The notes under the pieces: model-generated
Database searches by the model: none
What the model saw: the letters and a program-made list of their open reading frames with translations, nothing else
What the model was told of the DNA's origin: nothing
In this document: positions 17,910-28,382 of the stretch, one piece after another
How positions within the stretch are numbered: the stretch's first letter is position 1
Layout: each line of letters starts with the position of its first letter
Assembly: GCA_037954325.1 (NCBI GenBank)
Contig: JBBMNZ010000099.1
Location: 35,001 to 99,000, forward strand
Direction of reading: 5' to 3'
DNA: 64,000 nucleotides
From: Fistularia commersonii
Taxonomy: Eukaryota > Chordata > Actinopteri > Syngnathiformes > Fistulariidae
Program-made: the position numbers and the translations under genes

Positions 17910-19922
17910 GAGTGTTGCATGGTTTTCAGGGAGGAGTTGAGAAAGGGTCTGGGTGGTCAGGGAGAGCTTCCAGATGATTGGACAACAACAGCTAGTGTGA
18001 TCAGGGAGACAGGTAGAAGAGTACTTGGTGTGTCATCTGGAAGGAAAGTAGATAAGGAGACTTGGTGGTGGAATGAGGAAGTGCAGGAGTGTATACAGAG
18101 AAAATGGTTAGCGAAAAAGAAGTGGGATACTGAGAGGACTGAAGAGAACAGACAGGAGTTCAGGGAGATGCGGCGAAAGGTAAAGATAGAGGTAGCAAAG
18201 GCAAAACAAAGGGCTTATGATGACTTGTATGCTCGGTTGGATAGTAAGGAGGCTGAAAGTGATCTATACAAGTTGGCGAAACAGAGAGATAAAGATGGAA
18301 AGGATGTACAGCAGGTCCGGGTGATAAAGGACAGAGAGGGAAATGTATTGACAGATGCTAGAGGAGTGACAGGAAGATGGAAAGAGTACTTTGAAGAGCT
18401 GATGAATGTGGAAAATGAAAGAGAGGCAAGGGTAGAAGAGGTGATTATTGTAGACCACAAAGTAGCAAAAATGAGTAAAAGTGAAGTGAGGAAGGCATTG
18501 AAGAGGATGAAGAGTGGAAAAGCAGTTGGTCCTGATGATATACCTGTGGAGGTGTGGAAGTGTCTAAGAGAGGCAGCGGTAGATTTTCTGACTAGATTAT
18601 TCAACAGGATCTTAGAGAGTGAGAAGATGCCTGAAGAATGGAGACAAAGTGTGATGGTGCCTATTTTTAAGAATAAAGGGGATGTGCAGAATTGTGGCAA
18701 CTACAGAGGGATAAAGTTGATGAGCCATACAATGAAGTTATGGGAAAGAGTAGTGGAAACTAGACTGAGAGCAGAAGTCAGCATTTGTGAACAGCAGTAT
18801 GGCTTCATGCCTAGGAAGAGTACTACAGATGCAGTATTTGCGTTGAGAATGCTAATAGAAAAGTACAGAGAAGGCCAGAGGGAGCTGCATTGCGTTTTTG
18901 TAGACCTAGAAAAAGCATATGACAGGGTGCCAAGAGAGGAGCTCTGGTATTGTATGAGGAAGTCTGGAGTGGCAGAGAAGTATGTTAGACTGGTGCAGGA
19001 CATGCATGCCAGCTGTGAGACACTGGTACGGTGTGCTGTAGGGGTAACCGAGAAGTTCAAGGTGGAGGTGGGACTCCATCAGGGATCAGCTCTGAGCCCC
19101 TTCTTGTTCGCAATGGTGATGGTAGGCTGACAGATGAGGTTAGACAGGAATCCCCATGGACCATGATGTTTGCGGATGACATTGTGATCTGTAGTGAGAG
19201 CAGACAACAGGTAGAGGAAAATCTAGAGAGGTGGAGGTATGCTCTGGAAAGGAGTGGAATGAAAGTTAGTCACAGCAAGACAGAATATATGTGTGTGAAC
19301 GAGAGGAACTCGGGTGGAGCGGTGAGGCTACAGGGAGTGGAGATCAAGAAGCTGGAGGATTTCAGGTACTTAGGGTCAACAGTCCAGAGCAACGGAGAGT
19401 GCGTAAAAGAGGTGAAGAGACGGGTCCAAGCAGGTTGGAATGGCTGGAGAAAAGTGTCAGGGGTACTATGTGATAGAAGACTATCGGCCAGAATAAAAGG
19501 AAAGGTGTACAAGACAGTGGTGAGACCAGCGATGATGTATGGACTAGAAACTGTTCCAATGACCAAAAGACAGCAGACAGAACTAGAGGTTGCAGATATG
19601 AAGATGTTGAGGTTCTCTTACGGAGTGACCAGGATTGATAGGATCAGGAATGAGTATCAGAGGAACAGCACATGTTCGATGTTTTGGAGAGAAGGTCAGA
19701 GAAGCCAGACTGAGATGGTTCGGTCATGTACAGAGGAGGGATAGAGAATATATTGGTAGACGGATGCTGGAATTGGAGCTGCAAGGCAAGAGGTCTCGAG
19801 GAAGACCAAAGAGAGGATTTATGGACGTGGTGAGAGAGGATATGAAGGTAGTTGGTGTGAGAGAGGAGGATACGGAGAATAGGGTTAGATGGAGAAAGTT
19901 GACTCGCTGTGGCCACACCTGA
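17910..19922 (+). pseudogene. RTE ORF2 (reverse transcriptase), broken
   Basis: Encodes the RT and C-terminal region of an RTE-clade LINE protein. Visible: KSGKAVGPDDIPVEVWK, NYRGIKL, QYGFMPRKSTTDA, VDLEKAYDRVP (first catalytic aspartate) and GLHQGSALSPFLFA in one frame to 19130. FADDIVIC (second catalytic pair) and KVYKTVVRPAMMYGLE follow in a second frame (19031-19744), and the end piece RLRWFGHVQRRD in a third (19635-19922). A one-base difference from the other copy near 19122 explains the first break. Endonuclease and ORF start are missing by 5' truncation. It resembles Expander-type RTE of fish, from memory only. Confidence 0.85.
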
Positions 19923-20067
19923 CGGGAAAAGACAAAAGAAGAAGAAGAAGAAGAAGAAGAAGAAGAAGAAGAAGAAGAAGAAGAAGAAGAAGAAGAAGAA
20001 GAAGAAGAAGAAGAAGAAGAAGAAGAAGAAGAAGAAGAAGAAGAAGAAGAAGAAGAAGAAGAAGAAG

Positions 20068-20097
<30 letters not shown>
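17910..20097 (+). mobile_element. RTE-type LINE, 5'-truncated, chimeric 3' end
   Basis: Non-LTR retrotransposon lacking its endonuclease, with an ORF2 remnant and a GAA tract (19936-20097) as tail. Up to about 19.5 kb it matches the RTE of the second block (39135 onward). From about 19535 it matches instead the minus-strand RTE fragment of unit 1 (for example LRFSYGVTRIDRIRNEYQRN). The switch lies in or near ggtgtacaagacagtggtg. The right flank is not the expected copia RT but the inverted arm. Confidence 0.85.
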
Positions 20098-20102
<5 letters not shown>

Positions 20103-20590
20103 AAGAGAGGTTGGGGGGGAAGCAAACCTTCTCCACGGCTCTAAACTCGTTCGTCGCCGCTACTTGGGGATCACCGGATGGCTTTCTCCCTCCGCTTCCT
20201 TACATTTTATGTCCGCTAGATGGCGGCATCCGACTGTGCACAGCGCTTGGAGCTCCAGCAGGTGATCTGGCCGCTGTGTATGAGAGGAATAAACGAGTGG
20301 GGCCGTGAGTGCAATAAATCCCCCTCCACTTCTTACATGGATGTTATCACCCTGTTACTGCGTTTTAACGATACCGCTGTGTTTTCCACCTCAATGTTAA
20401 GCCGATTTTTAAACATTAAAAACCAAATTGCTCGATTCAGTGACACCGAGGCCCTGAGTGGAGGACTTATGGAGTTGACTCCTTCGCTTATTCATAAGTG
20501 CATGTCTGGTGCTCCCGGAGCTTCACGCCGACGTCACGGGGATCCGTGTCCGAAGAAGGTGCACCTTGGCCGGTCTGCGGGGTCCTGTTG
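20098..20590. repeat. Amplified block, inverted copy in right arm
   Basis: Reverse complement of 17412-17880, including the private tacttggggatcacc variant. The 123-codon ORF lies on the plus strand at 20220-20591. Confidence 0.8.
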
Positions 20591-21622
20591 ACCGGAAGCT
20601 GAGGCTGGCCCTTCGAAATAACACGGAAAATAATTGAGAGCATATTTCTCAGTTGACAACGCCCCCACTTGCTCTCATATTATTGGTATCTTTGCCCATT
20701 TACATCAAAATAAAATACTCATGACCCAAACAACAACTTTGAAAAATTCAACAACTTAAACTGCGATGCAGGCTTTGTCATAACATCTGCCGGAATCTCT
20801 TGTGTTGGACAATACTGTAGGGCTACCTTTCCACATATTTTCTTTGTGACATCTTAACACACTCTTCTGACTGACATATTTTCTGGGTATTGATTTTGAT
20901 CACTCTGCCCAAGTCCTTCATTTTAAATCTAGCTGTAAGCATGATTTTCACCTCTTTCATTACTTCCTCATCACTCGCAGCTATGATTAAATCATCTACC
21001 CATATTATGATGATGACTTTGTCATTTTGGTTTTCTTTGACATAGACACAATGATCTGCTTCATTCTGAATAAAGTCGTTGTCAATCAAGTAAGAATGGA
21101 GCATCAGATTCCAATGACGACCTGCCAAATTTTCCTGAACTGATTTCTGCATGAACACCCTCACACTTGTCATATTTGCTGTTGGAGAAAATGTTTCCTC
21201 AAAATCCGTGCCATACTTTTGACTGTAGCCCTTAGCAAAATAACGAGCTTTATATTTGTTTGTGCCAACTTCATTTCTTTTTAGCGCATACACCCACCCC
21301 CCCACCCCCACTGCACACTTGCCTTGGGGTAGCTGTGTTAGGGTCAAAGTGTTGTTCTCTCTCAATGACTCCATCTCGTCGTCCATAGATTTCATCCACT
21401 TGTCAGCATTGAGGGAACTCCTTGCCTCTTTAAATGTCTGTGGGACACCACACGCCAGTCTATAACAGTAGTCAATGTTAGTGAACACTTGGTCATCGTC
21501 AATAGCACTAGTCACATAACCATTAAAGTAACTGGGCTTCTTTTTGGTTCTAGTTGATCATCTCACATTGTCTGCACTGCTTGGCTTTGTCACACGGTCA
21601 GATACGGGGCTGCCCATTTCCA
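20591..21622 (-). pseudogene. Copia family D fragment in right arm
   Basis: Inverted copy of unit 3: LTR stub 20591-20658, RNase H remnant, then the RT frame 20823-21515 on the minus strand with IWVDDLIIAA and the same 50-codon RT deletion. A change near 21555 breaks the linker frame that is open in unit 3. Confidence 0.85.
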
Positions 21623-21719
21623 AGGTGTACAAAGGTGTACAAGACAGTGGTGAGACCAGCGATGATGTATGGACTAGAAACTGTAGAAGAAGAAGAAGAA
21701 GAAGAAGAAGAAGAAGAAG

Positions 21720-21750
<31 letters not shown>

Positions 21751-21875
21751 TAGAAAGAGAGGGTGGGGGGGAAGCAAACCTTCTCCACGGCTCTAAACTC
21801 GTTCGTCGCCGCTACTCGGGAAACACCGGATGGCTTTCTCCCTCCGCTTCGTTACATTTTATGGCCGCTAGATGA
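21623..21875. repeat. RTE remnant with GAA tract and block edge
   Basis: Short RTE piece (gtacaagacagtggtgagacc), GAA tract 21685-21749, then about 125 bp of the block (aagcaaaccttctccacggc to ccgctagatg). It ends at a short GAT tract, where copia D resumes; the word gatg is shared at the junction. Confidence 0.7.
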
Positions 21876-21877
21876 AG

Positions 21878-21909
<32 letters not shown>

Positions 21910-23685
21910 GATCTGAGCTCATCTCTGTCTGGGTTTGTTGCTCTGGAGATGGGTTTGTCACAAATTTTAGCAGTCTGTGTTTTTAGTACTCTTTCACTAT
22001 TTGGATAATATACAAAATAAGCTGGACTATTTTTGGCATATCCAATGAAAACTCCCTTCTCACCTCTTGAGTCAAGTTTCTTTTTGGTGTGCTTGTATGC
22101 ATAGCACACAGCACCAAACATTTGCATTTGTGACACATTTCGTTTCTTTCCCGTCAACATAAAGTAAGCCGTCTGCTTTGTCCGATTATTAAAGCATCAG
22201 TTCCTGACTGCTGCTGTCTGCACTGCATGGGTCCACAATGTTTTGGGTAGGTTGCTTCCTAGTAATATGCACCATGCCATGTCGAATAAAGTCCTCCAGT
22301 TTCTCTCTGCGTTCCCGTTTTGGTGTGGTGAGTATGGCGCTGACGTTTCATGTCTAACACCCCGTTTAGTCATTAGTCCTTGGTACTCTTTTGACATAAA
22401 CTCAGTACAATTGTCAGATCTCATACACTTAATCTTCCCATAAGGGGCAGTGTCTGCTAAGAATCTCTCTGTGGCACTCACTGTACCACTCTTTTGTTTG
22501 AGAAAGTACACAAAAATTGTGTTGGAATAATCATCAGTAAACGACAATGCAAATCTGTGTCCATCTATAGATATGGGATCTACTGGCCCTGCCAGATCTG
22601 TATGCACTAAATCAAACACCTCTGTTGCTCTTGCATCAGGCTCTCTGTTTCTGATCTGCACAAACTTCCCTTGAATACACACTTCACATGGTGATACAGG
22701 TTTTTCAGTTTTCCCTTTGATTACCATACCATCAACCACTTTTGTCAACTTTTGTACATCGCTCTAATTACAATGGCTGAAAATTTCATGCCATGTTTGT
22801 AAATCAAAACACCCATTGCATTTGTCATTACTTTCATCTGCTGTAGATAGGTGGTAAAGTGTGTTCTGCACATTAATAGGAAATACAGTACGGTCACTCA
22901 TTTTGACTATGTCTTTTCCTTCATTGAAGATTACCGTTGCTCCGCTTGCTGTGGCGGCCATCACAGAAAAAATGTCCTGTGGACAGGAAGGGATGAACAG
23001 TGCGTTTCTCAGTGGTGCTGTGTGGTGACGTCCTCTGCTGTCTATGAGGATCACCTCTGCCTCTCCCCGCTGCTTCGCCACGCCTTGACACTTGGTTGCG
23101 TCTGCCAGCTCAACATGGTGTGTGTCAGCTCTGAACGTCACTGAAAAACACGGAAGTCAGCAAATTTGAGCTTTTCTTCACTTTGAGTCACATGAACTGC
23201 AAATGGTTTGAACGATTCTGGAAGTCCCTTTAGCACCATAGCTATGAGAAGATCATCACTCATGACTTCCTCTGCATTTCTTAGCACCGTGATTATAGTC
23301 TCTGCCCTAATCACAAAGTCTGTTACGCTTTCATTGCTTCCTTTCTGCAGTTTTGTCAGGTCAGTATACAGGTTTATAATGCCAGGCTTCCCTTTACCTG
23401 CGTAATACTCTCGTAGCATCTTCAGTGCCTTTCTCCCATCATCTGCAGCTTCGCGCATGACCAGGCCTAGACTTTTGTCATCTAAAAACTGGATCGGTTC
23501 GGCATTGGCCATTTCATTCTGCTCCTTGTCCTTCGCCTCCTCGTCATCGTCATCAAATTCTGGAGTTTCACTCAGAATTGTGTCTTTGAGCCCCTGCAGC
23601 CGCATGTAGGCCAAGCATTTAGTCTCCCAGAGTTCATACTGCTTCTCATCTTCCACACCGAGACAGTCTCTGGTGGCGATCGGTA
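21876..23685 (-). pseudogene. Copia family D: Gag, protease tail and integrase
   Basis: Minus-strand remnant in correct order. Gag at about 23138-23685 (YELWETKCLAYMRLQGLKDT). A deletion then removes the knuckle and the protease active site and joins in another frame to HHVELADATK (22764-23141). The integrase zinc site contains an in-frame TAG at 22764-22766 (HEIFSHCN, stop, SDVQKL). The integrase core (22197-22748) has D and D of the catalytic triad (HTDLAGP, MRSDNCTE, where family B has DNGTE) and the E in NGNAERNWRT. The C-terminus (21903-22160) is frame-shifted before a short GAT linker (about 21876-21907). Upstream of Gag the sequence changes abruptly to retroviral DNA. It is not functional. 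Confidence 0.85.
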
Positions 23686-23730
23686 AATGTAACGGCAGGA
23701 GACCAAACTGATTGTTATGTTTGTACGGTA

Positions 23731-24318
23731 ATGCCAATATCAATGTCTCATAACCCGACTATACAACCTCATCCAATTAACCAAAGTGAGACCTTGTCTA
23801 TAATATGGGTATATTCCCAAGGATTGAGTCAGAGATTTGGAATTTTTCAGAATATAACAAATACCTCAGTCCTTCCTTTTCTGCCTTACGATCCATCCAA
23901 ATGGCGATTACCAGCTGATTATTCTATGGTAACCAATAAAACTGTCATTGAGGGATTCACTCTAATGACAATACAAAAGACACCACCATTTTGTATGAAA
24001 CGACAGTGTGGTAAGAAAGAGCATTATCTAGGCCAACTACAGTGTGACACTGTGCTAGATAAGGAAACGGATAGACCGGTTAGGAAAACCTATGACTACT
24101 ATAATAATAGTATATGTGAGGTTGGAAAGTGGGGAATGGGCGTGTGTGCCATGAATCTGACAGCCCTCAAGCCATTATTGGGCATTGAAACAAACCTCAC
24201 CAAATCTGGTATACCACCATGGAGGATTTTTGCATTCCCACACAAATACGGTTATCCATACATGCCCAAAAACACATGTATGGATTTGTGGCAAACGAGC
24301 ATTTCTGTATCTGCCTGA
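23731..24318 (+). pseudogene. Retroviral envelope surface subunit, partial
   Basis: An open frame of about 195 codons, cysteine-rich with several N-X-S/T sites, encoding part of an envelope surface subunit. The N-terminus and signal peptide are absent or lie in degraded upstream DNA. The frame stops at 24316-24318. The continuation of the envelope lies in a different frame that overlaps from 24185, so the reading frame is broken somewhere near 24270-24300. As it stands it cannot give a complete envelope. Confidence 0.7.
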
Positions 24319-25114
24319 ACATTGGTGTGGCACATGCTATTTGGCCCGATTAGGAAGTGCTATAACTTTTATACCAGAGCATAACATGACTCATAGCGTA
24401 CAACTCATTAGGCCTATGGGACATGAACGTAGTCGAAGAGCCTTGATAAGTGACTCTAGAGGAATACTTATGACAATGTTCCCTAACTATGGTGTAGCCT
24501 ACTCGGGACATCGAATGAATGAGGTCTGGGCGACATTACAGAACCTAACGTCAAGGGTTCTAGAATTGAATGGACTGATACAAAACAATCCAGAGACTAT
24601 GGCTATGAAAGAAATGCTTTTACAAAATCGTATGGCTTTAGATATTGTCTTAGCCAAGGAAGGTGGTGTATGTGCGATAATAGGACAACAATGTTGCACA
24701 TATATCCCAGACATGCGAGACAATTTCACAGCAATTCATGACAAATTGACGACATTAAAGAACCAACTAGAGGGTAAAGAGGACAGTGATACTTTAATGT
24801 CGTTTTTACAGTTTGACCCTCTTGGATGGATCATCAACGGAACTTGGTGGCAAATACTTTTAAAGTGCCTTACACCTGTGATTGTGATTCTTATTTTGTT
24901 TTGTTTATTTACTATGTGCGTTATTCCTTGTTTGAGAAGCATGATTGCTAAAATGGCTTCCGCAGCCTTTGTCCAGATGGCAATAGTAGCAGTGCAGACC
25001 CAACCAAGGACTCACTACACTGGACAGATATATGAGCAACTGCCTATAAGTGATTCAGAAAAAGAAAATGATAATGATTCGACTGTGGAGGACGACGACC
25101 ATGATGTTGTATGA
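24185..25114 (+). pseudogene. Retroviral envelope: end of surface and transmembrane subunit
   Basis: Visible in this frame from about 24290: the end of the surface subunit with WCGTCYLARL, a furin-like RSRR at 24428-24439, heptad-rich sequence, the region corresponding to the so-called immunosuppressive segment (about 24620-24670), CX6CC at 24671-24697, a hydrophobic membrane span (about 24860-24935), and a cytoplasmic tail with YEQL and an acidic end. The segment after the cleavage site is less hydrophobic than usual fusion peptides. The transmembrane part is uninterrupted, but the frame shift at the 5' side leaves the gene broken. Role known for the family: membrane fusion glycoprotein. Confidence 0.8.
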
Positions 25115-25670
25115 AGTGTTATCTGTAAACTATGTACCAACATGGCATGATGATGCTGAAGAGTTTAACATTGTTCGGAGTCTCATAAACAGGAGAGAAT
25201 TGTTAGAGTTTACTCTCTATTTCTATAACTATGTTATTTCGACTACTCACATGAAGTTAGCCAGACATGCTAGAGCACAAAAGACCTTTGTCCTCTAACA
25301 AGAGTTGGGCCCTCCAAGATATTCCAATGGTCGTAAACATCTTTAGATAAGAACCTACCCCCCGTAAACGTAAATCTAAACGAGGATAAACGCTTCTGGA
25401 GAGAAACCTGACCACCCCTGTATATCATCCTGGTCAACTTCACATATGCATGAACTATACTATTGAATAAATGTTGTTATGTAAATAAACACTTTCACAC
25501 AATAAAAAGCCGAGCAAGGAGGAACTCGGGGGGATTCTCTGGATCTTGGCTCCAAAGAGCGCGCTGAGTCTCCCCCTCTGCAGAGCACAAAAGAATAGTC
25601 GCTTGTCTGTGTTATTTCTTATGATAACCTCAGTCTCCTCTTTACAGGTTTTAACTTAGACCAGCATGAA
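25115..25670 (+). repeat. Retroviral 3' region, probable LTR remnant
   Basis: After env there is AT-rich sequence with AATAAA at 25466-25471 and 25501-25506, then tcttggctccaaagagcgcg and ctctgcagagcacaaaag, an arrangement like an LTR with poly(A) signal and R-U5. A short open frame (25050-25298) is of no clear meaning. I could not fix the LTR start; no second copy exists in the window for comparison. Confidence 0.45.
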
Positions 25671-25676
25671 TTACAA

Positions 25677-26487
25677 TTACTCTCCAACAGCCGCGAGTGG
25701 AGCATCTACCTGCATGTCCAGAAGCTTCCTGTTCAGCAGGGCAGGTCGAATGGTGTTAAAAGCACTGGAGAAGTCAAAGAACATGACTCTCACAGTGCTT
25801 CCTGCCTCCTCCAGGTGTGTGTAGATTCTGTGCAGCAGGAAGATGATGGCGTCTTCCACTCCTATCCGTGGGTGGTATGCGAACCGCAGGGGGTCCAGCG
25901 AAGGTCCGACGACTGTGCCAAGGTGCCTCAGGACGAGCCTCTCCAGCGACTTCATGACGTATGATGTCAGGGCCACCGGTCTGTAGTCGTTGTGTCTGCT
26001 GGGATGCTTCACCTCGGGCGCTGGAACCAGGCATGAGGTTTTCCACCGGTCGGGGACAACCATCTGGGTCAGGCTCAGGTTGAAGAGATGTGAGAAGATC
26101 CCACACAGCTGAGAGGCACATCCTTTCAGCACTCTGGGGCTAAGGCCGTCAGGGCCAGCAGCTTTCCTGGGAGGAAGGCGGCTGAACTCTCTTCTCACCT
26201 CCTCAGCGGTGAAGGCGACAGGAGGGGGTGGAGAGAGTCCCAGTGGGGGGCAGAGAGAGTCCCAGTGGGGGGCAGGACGGCTGAGGTGTAAACGAGACAT
26301 CGTCCAGGGAAGCAGAAGAGGTGCGTGGGGGAGGGGGAAAGCTCCTTAAAGTGAGGGGTGAGGGCACAGGGGAAGGAAAGTCCTGAGAGGAGCTGGGGGG
26401 AGGGTGGGCGGAGGCACCTTCATCAAATCTGTTAAAAAACAGGTTTAGTTTGTTTGCCTCCTGCAAGTCTCCTTCCATCATCTGGCT
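25677..26487 (-). pseudogene. L2-like LINE reverse transcriptase fragment
   Basis: The minus frame 25677-26300 encodes the front half of a reverse transcriptase: LPPRKAAGPDGLSPRVLK, DYRPVALTS, RFAYHPRIGVEDAI and FFDFSSAFNTI (first catalytic aspartate). The second catalytic motif is missing. The 5' part continues in another frame (26203-26481; EANKLNLFFNRFD) with a duplicated ccagtggggggcagagagagt near 26240, the likely cause of the shift. The family resembles fish Maui-type L2, from memory. It ends abruptly at retroviral sequence on one side and at copia D leader on the other. Confidence 0.75.
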
Positions 26488-26590
26488 TGCTTGTTTTCCA
26501 TGGCCAGTGATGAGTTTGCAGTATTGTCGCTCTTCTCAGCGGCTCCAAACTGTCTTCAGCCGTCTTTGGGGGTTTCCTGGGCCCATAACC
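26488..26590 (-). pseudogene. Copia family D leader with primer-binding site
   Basis: Directly inside the LTR, the minus strand reads GGTTATGGGCCCAG (26577-26590), the same initiator-tRNA-Met anticodon-arm match as in families A and B. About 85 bp of leader follow, ending at an ATG reading MENKQA, which resembles the MENEEA start in the LTR of family B. It then joins L2 sequence. Confidence 0.75.
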
Positions 26591-26812
26591 TGTTATCAGA
26601 GGTTATCTGTGCAGTAGATCTGCGTGCTACCCCTCAATACCGACTGGGTCTTTTACGGAGGAATAATATGTGTGACACGCCTCTTGCTTTGCAGAACTGG
26701 AAGAAGTTGAGTTTATTTTCAAGCAAATAAAAACACTACGGACAGACCGGAAGCTGGGACTGGCCATTCAAAATAAAAGGGAAATAACTGAGAGCATATT
26801 TCTCAGATAACA
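26591..26812 (-). repeat. Complete 5' LTR of copia family D
   Basis: 222 bp, TGTTATC at the sense start and GATAACA at the sense end, with AATAAA on the minus strand (26712-26717). The first 70 bp match the LTR stubs at 13354, 15641, 17344, 20658, 36318 and 38567, which identifies those as truncated copies and this as the intact form. It lies inside an L1-like LINE (next bases actgcactttctgtcc match the LINE at 44354). Confidence 0.85.
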
Positions 26813-27888
26813 ACTGCACTTTCTGTCCAGAATTGAGATTCCCTGGAGTGACAGTCGGGGTAACTGTGGTTGTACGGTTCGGTGCGTCATTATATTTTTG
26901 GTCAGGAATACAAATTGTCGAGGCAGTGGGTTTCGTAACTTTATCAACTCTAATATGGGAGGCTTAAATCTGTGTGTAGCACAGAACTGTTCATAGTCTA
27001 GAGGACTGCCATTGTCATCCATCAAGTCAATTATTGACCATATACCTTTCTCAAAGCATTCCTTGTAAAACAGAGGTTTGTTGCCACGCAGTACATATCT
27101 ATTGTTCCAAATTATTGTACTGTGTGGTGAGAAATTGTGTACATATATCATTTTCCAGTATAATAGTATTTGTTTATGGAACTCTGAAAATTGGACAGGA
27201 ATCTTGTTGATATCCAAGTCAGAGATAAGTAGAAGACTTAGGCTGCCGACTATGTTGAATAAGTAGTTTGGAGTACAATACCAGAAAGAATAATGATGTT
27301 TGATCCAGGATTTCAACCAGTTCACCTTCAATGTCCCATTCAGGCAGTCCAACTCTATCACTTTCAGCCCTCCTTCCCTTGTTTCTTTCACCGTATGTGA
27401 TTTTTTTAGATGGTGTGGTCTGTTCCTCCAGATAAAGTTGAAATTTATTTGGTTAATAGATTTTATGAGTTGATTTGGAGCAGCATTGGAATACACTGGG
27501 TATATACATCTGGATAAACATTCCATTTTACTCAAATATATCCGGCCTAATATTGATAAATCTCTTTGGAGCCATATATTCAATTTAGCTTTACTTTGAT
27601 TCAGTTTAGATTCAATGTTCCTGGACTGATTTAACTTTTGGTCCTTAGATAGGAAAATGCTCAAGTATTTTATTTCTGATTTGATAGGAACATTGCTGTT
27701 TTCCTTTAGTGGCAGCTCAAGAAGTTTGCATTTCTTTAAGTTTAATGACAATCCTGAAGCCTTGGAGAATGTTTTAATTTTTTCAACGCTTATTGGGACT
27801 TGATGTTCATTTTTCAAAACTAAGGTTGTGTCATCTGCCAGCAGGCTAATAACAATTTCTGTCCCCGACATTATTTCTGTCCCACACA
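26813..27888 (-). pseudogene. L1/Tx1-like LINE ORF2 fragment, copy a
   Basis: About 355 codons on the minus strand. It begins shortly before the second catalytic RT motif (LADDTTLVLKNEHQV), then SGLSLNLKKCKLLEL, IWRNRPHHLKK and a long C-terminal domain with WLKSWIKHHYSFWYC. The endonuclease and first half of RT are missing; the 5' side ends in a CA microsatellite, which opens a false frame of Cys-Val. The 3' side is cut by the copia D LTR. It is nearly identical to 44350-45430, apart from a short in-frame difference near 27715. Confidence 0.82.
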
Positions 27889-27894
27889 TACACA

Positions 27895-27959
<65 letters not shown>

Positions 27960-28382
27960 ACACTTTAATTCCACTCTTTTATATACGCATGTCTGGAGTT
28001 CCGGGAGCTCGTTCTCAACGTTCTGGGGATAATCATAGCTGTGCTGATAGCATTCGCCGAAACGCGCCCCCCCCCACACCACCAGCACCACCACCACCCC
28101 ACACACATTAGCTCCTCCATTCATTCACATGTACACGCCGGCTGCTCCGGGAGCTCCACGCCGACGTTTCGGTGATCGATGTCCGCAGAAGGTGCACCAT
28201 TGCTGGTCTGCGGTGTCCTGTAGACCCCCCCCCCCCTCCATACACACATGCAATACGCCTTGAAACGCATCGCTCGCACCGACGCGGGGAATCCTTTACC
28301 CTACTTCCACAACAACGGCGAGAATCGCGTTGCGTCGGAAGGGGGGGGGGGGGGGGGGGGCATTAAGGGGGGGAGAGAGAGG
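27889..28382. repeat. CA tract and composite satellite unit
   Basis: CA microsatellite (to about 27962), then tctggagttccgggagctcg, a GCTGTGCTGATAGCATTCGCC core, C and G runs and the module with ccgcagaaggtgcaccattg. It is an inverted counterpart of 11680-12038 and a close match to 45543-45870. No gene. Confidence 0.75.

Larger units (their letters stand above)
16185..21770. repeat. Large inverted repeat flanking an RTE LINE
   Basis: Left arm about 16185-17875, right arm about 20127-21770, separated by about 2.25 kb holding the RTE. Paired landmarks keep the coordinate sum 38,002: 17179 with 20823, 17411 with 20591, 16448 with 21554. The arms share the same RT deletion and the same private variant, so one was copied from the other. 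They differ mainly in TTC tract length (about 115 bp left, 65 bp right). Similarity continues outward on the right to about 21875. Confidence 0.88.
23686..25670 (+). mobile_element. Endogenous retrovirus fragment: env and probable 3' LTR
   Basis: Only the env end of a provirus is present; no gag or pol of this family is visible. It abuts copia D Gag on the left (about 23685) and an L2 LINE on the right (about 25675). The env type (CX6CC transmembrane subunit) is that of gammaretrovirus-like elements, which places the host among vertebrates. No 5' LTR or target duplication was found. Confidence 0.75.

Noticed and set aside
18215..18700. 161-codon minus frame in the RTE (and 39440-39925)
   Set aside because: Antisense to the RT reading frame, which carries all recognisable motifs.
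25050..25298. Short frame after env as a retroviral accessory gene
   Set aside because: It overlaps the env end, has no recognisable motif and lies in probable LTR sequence; chance is sufficient.
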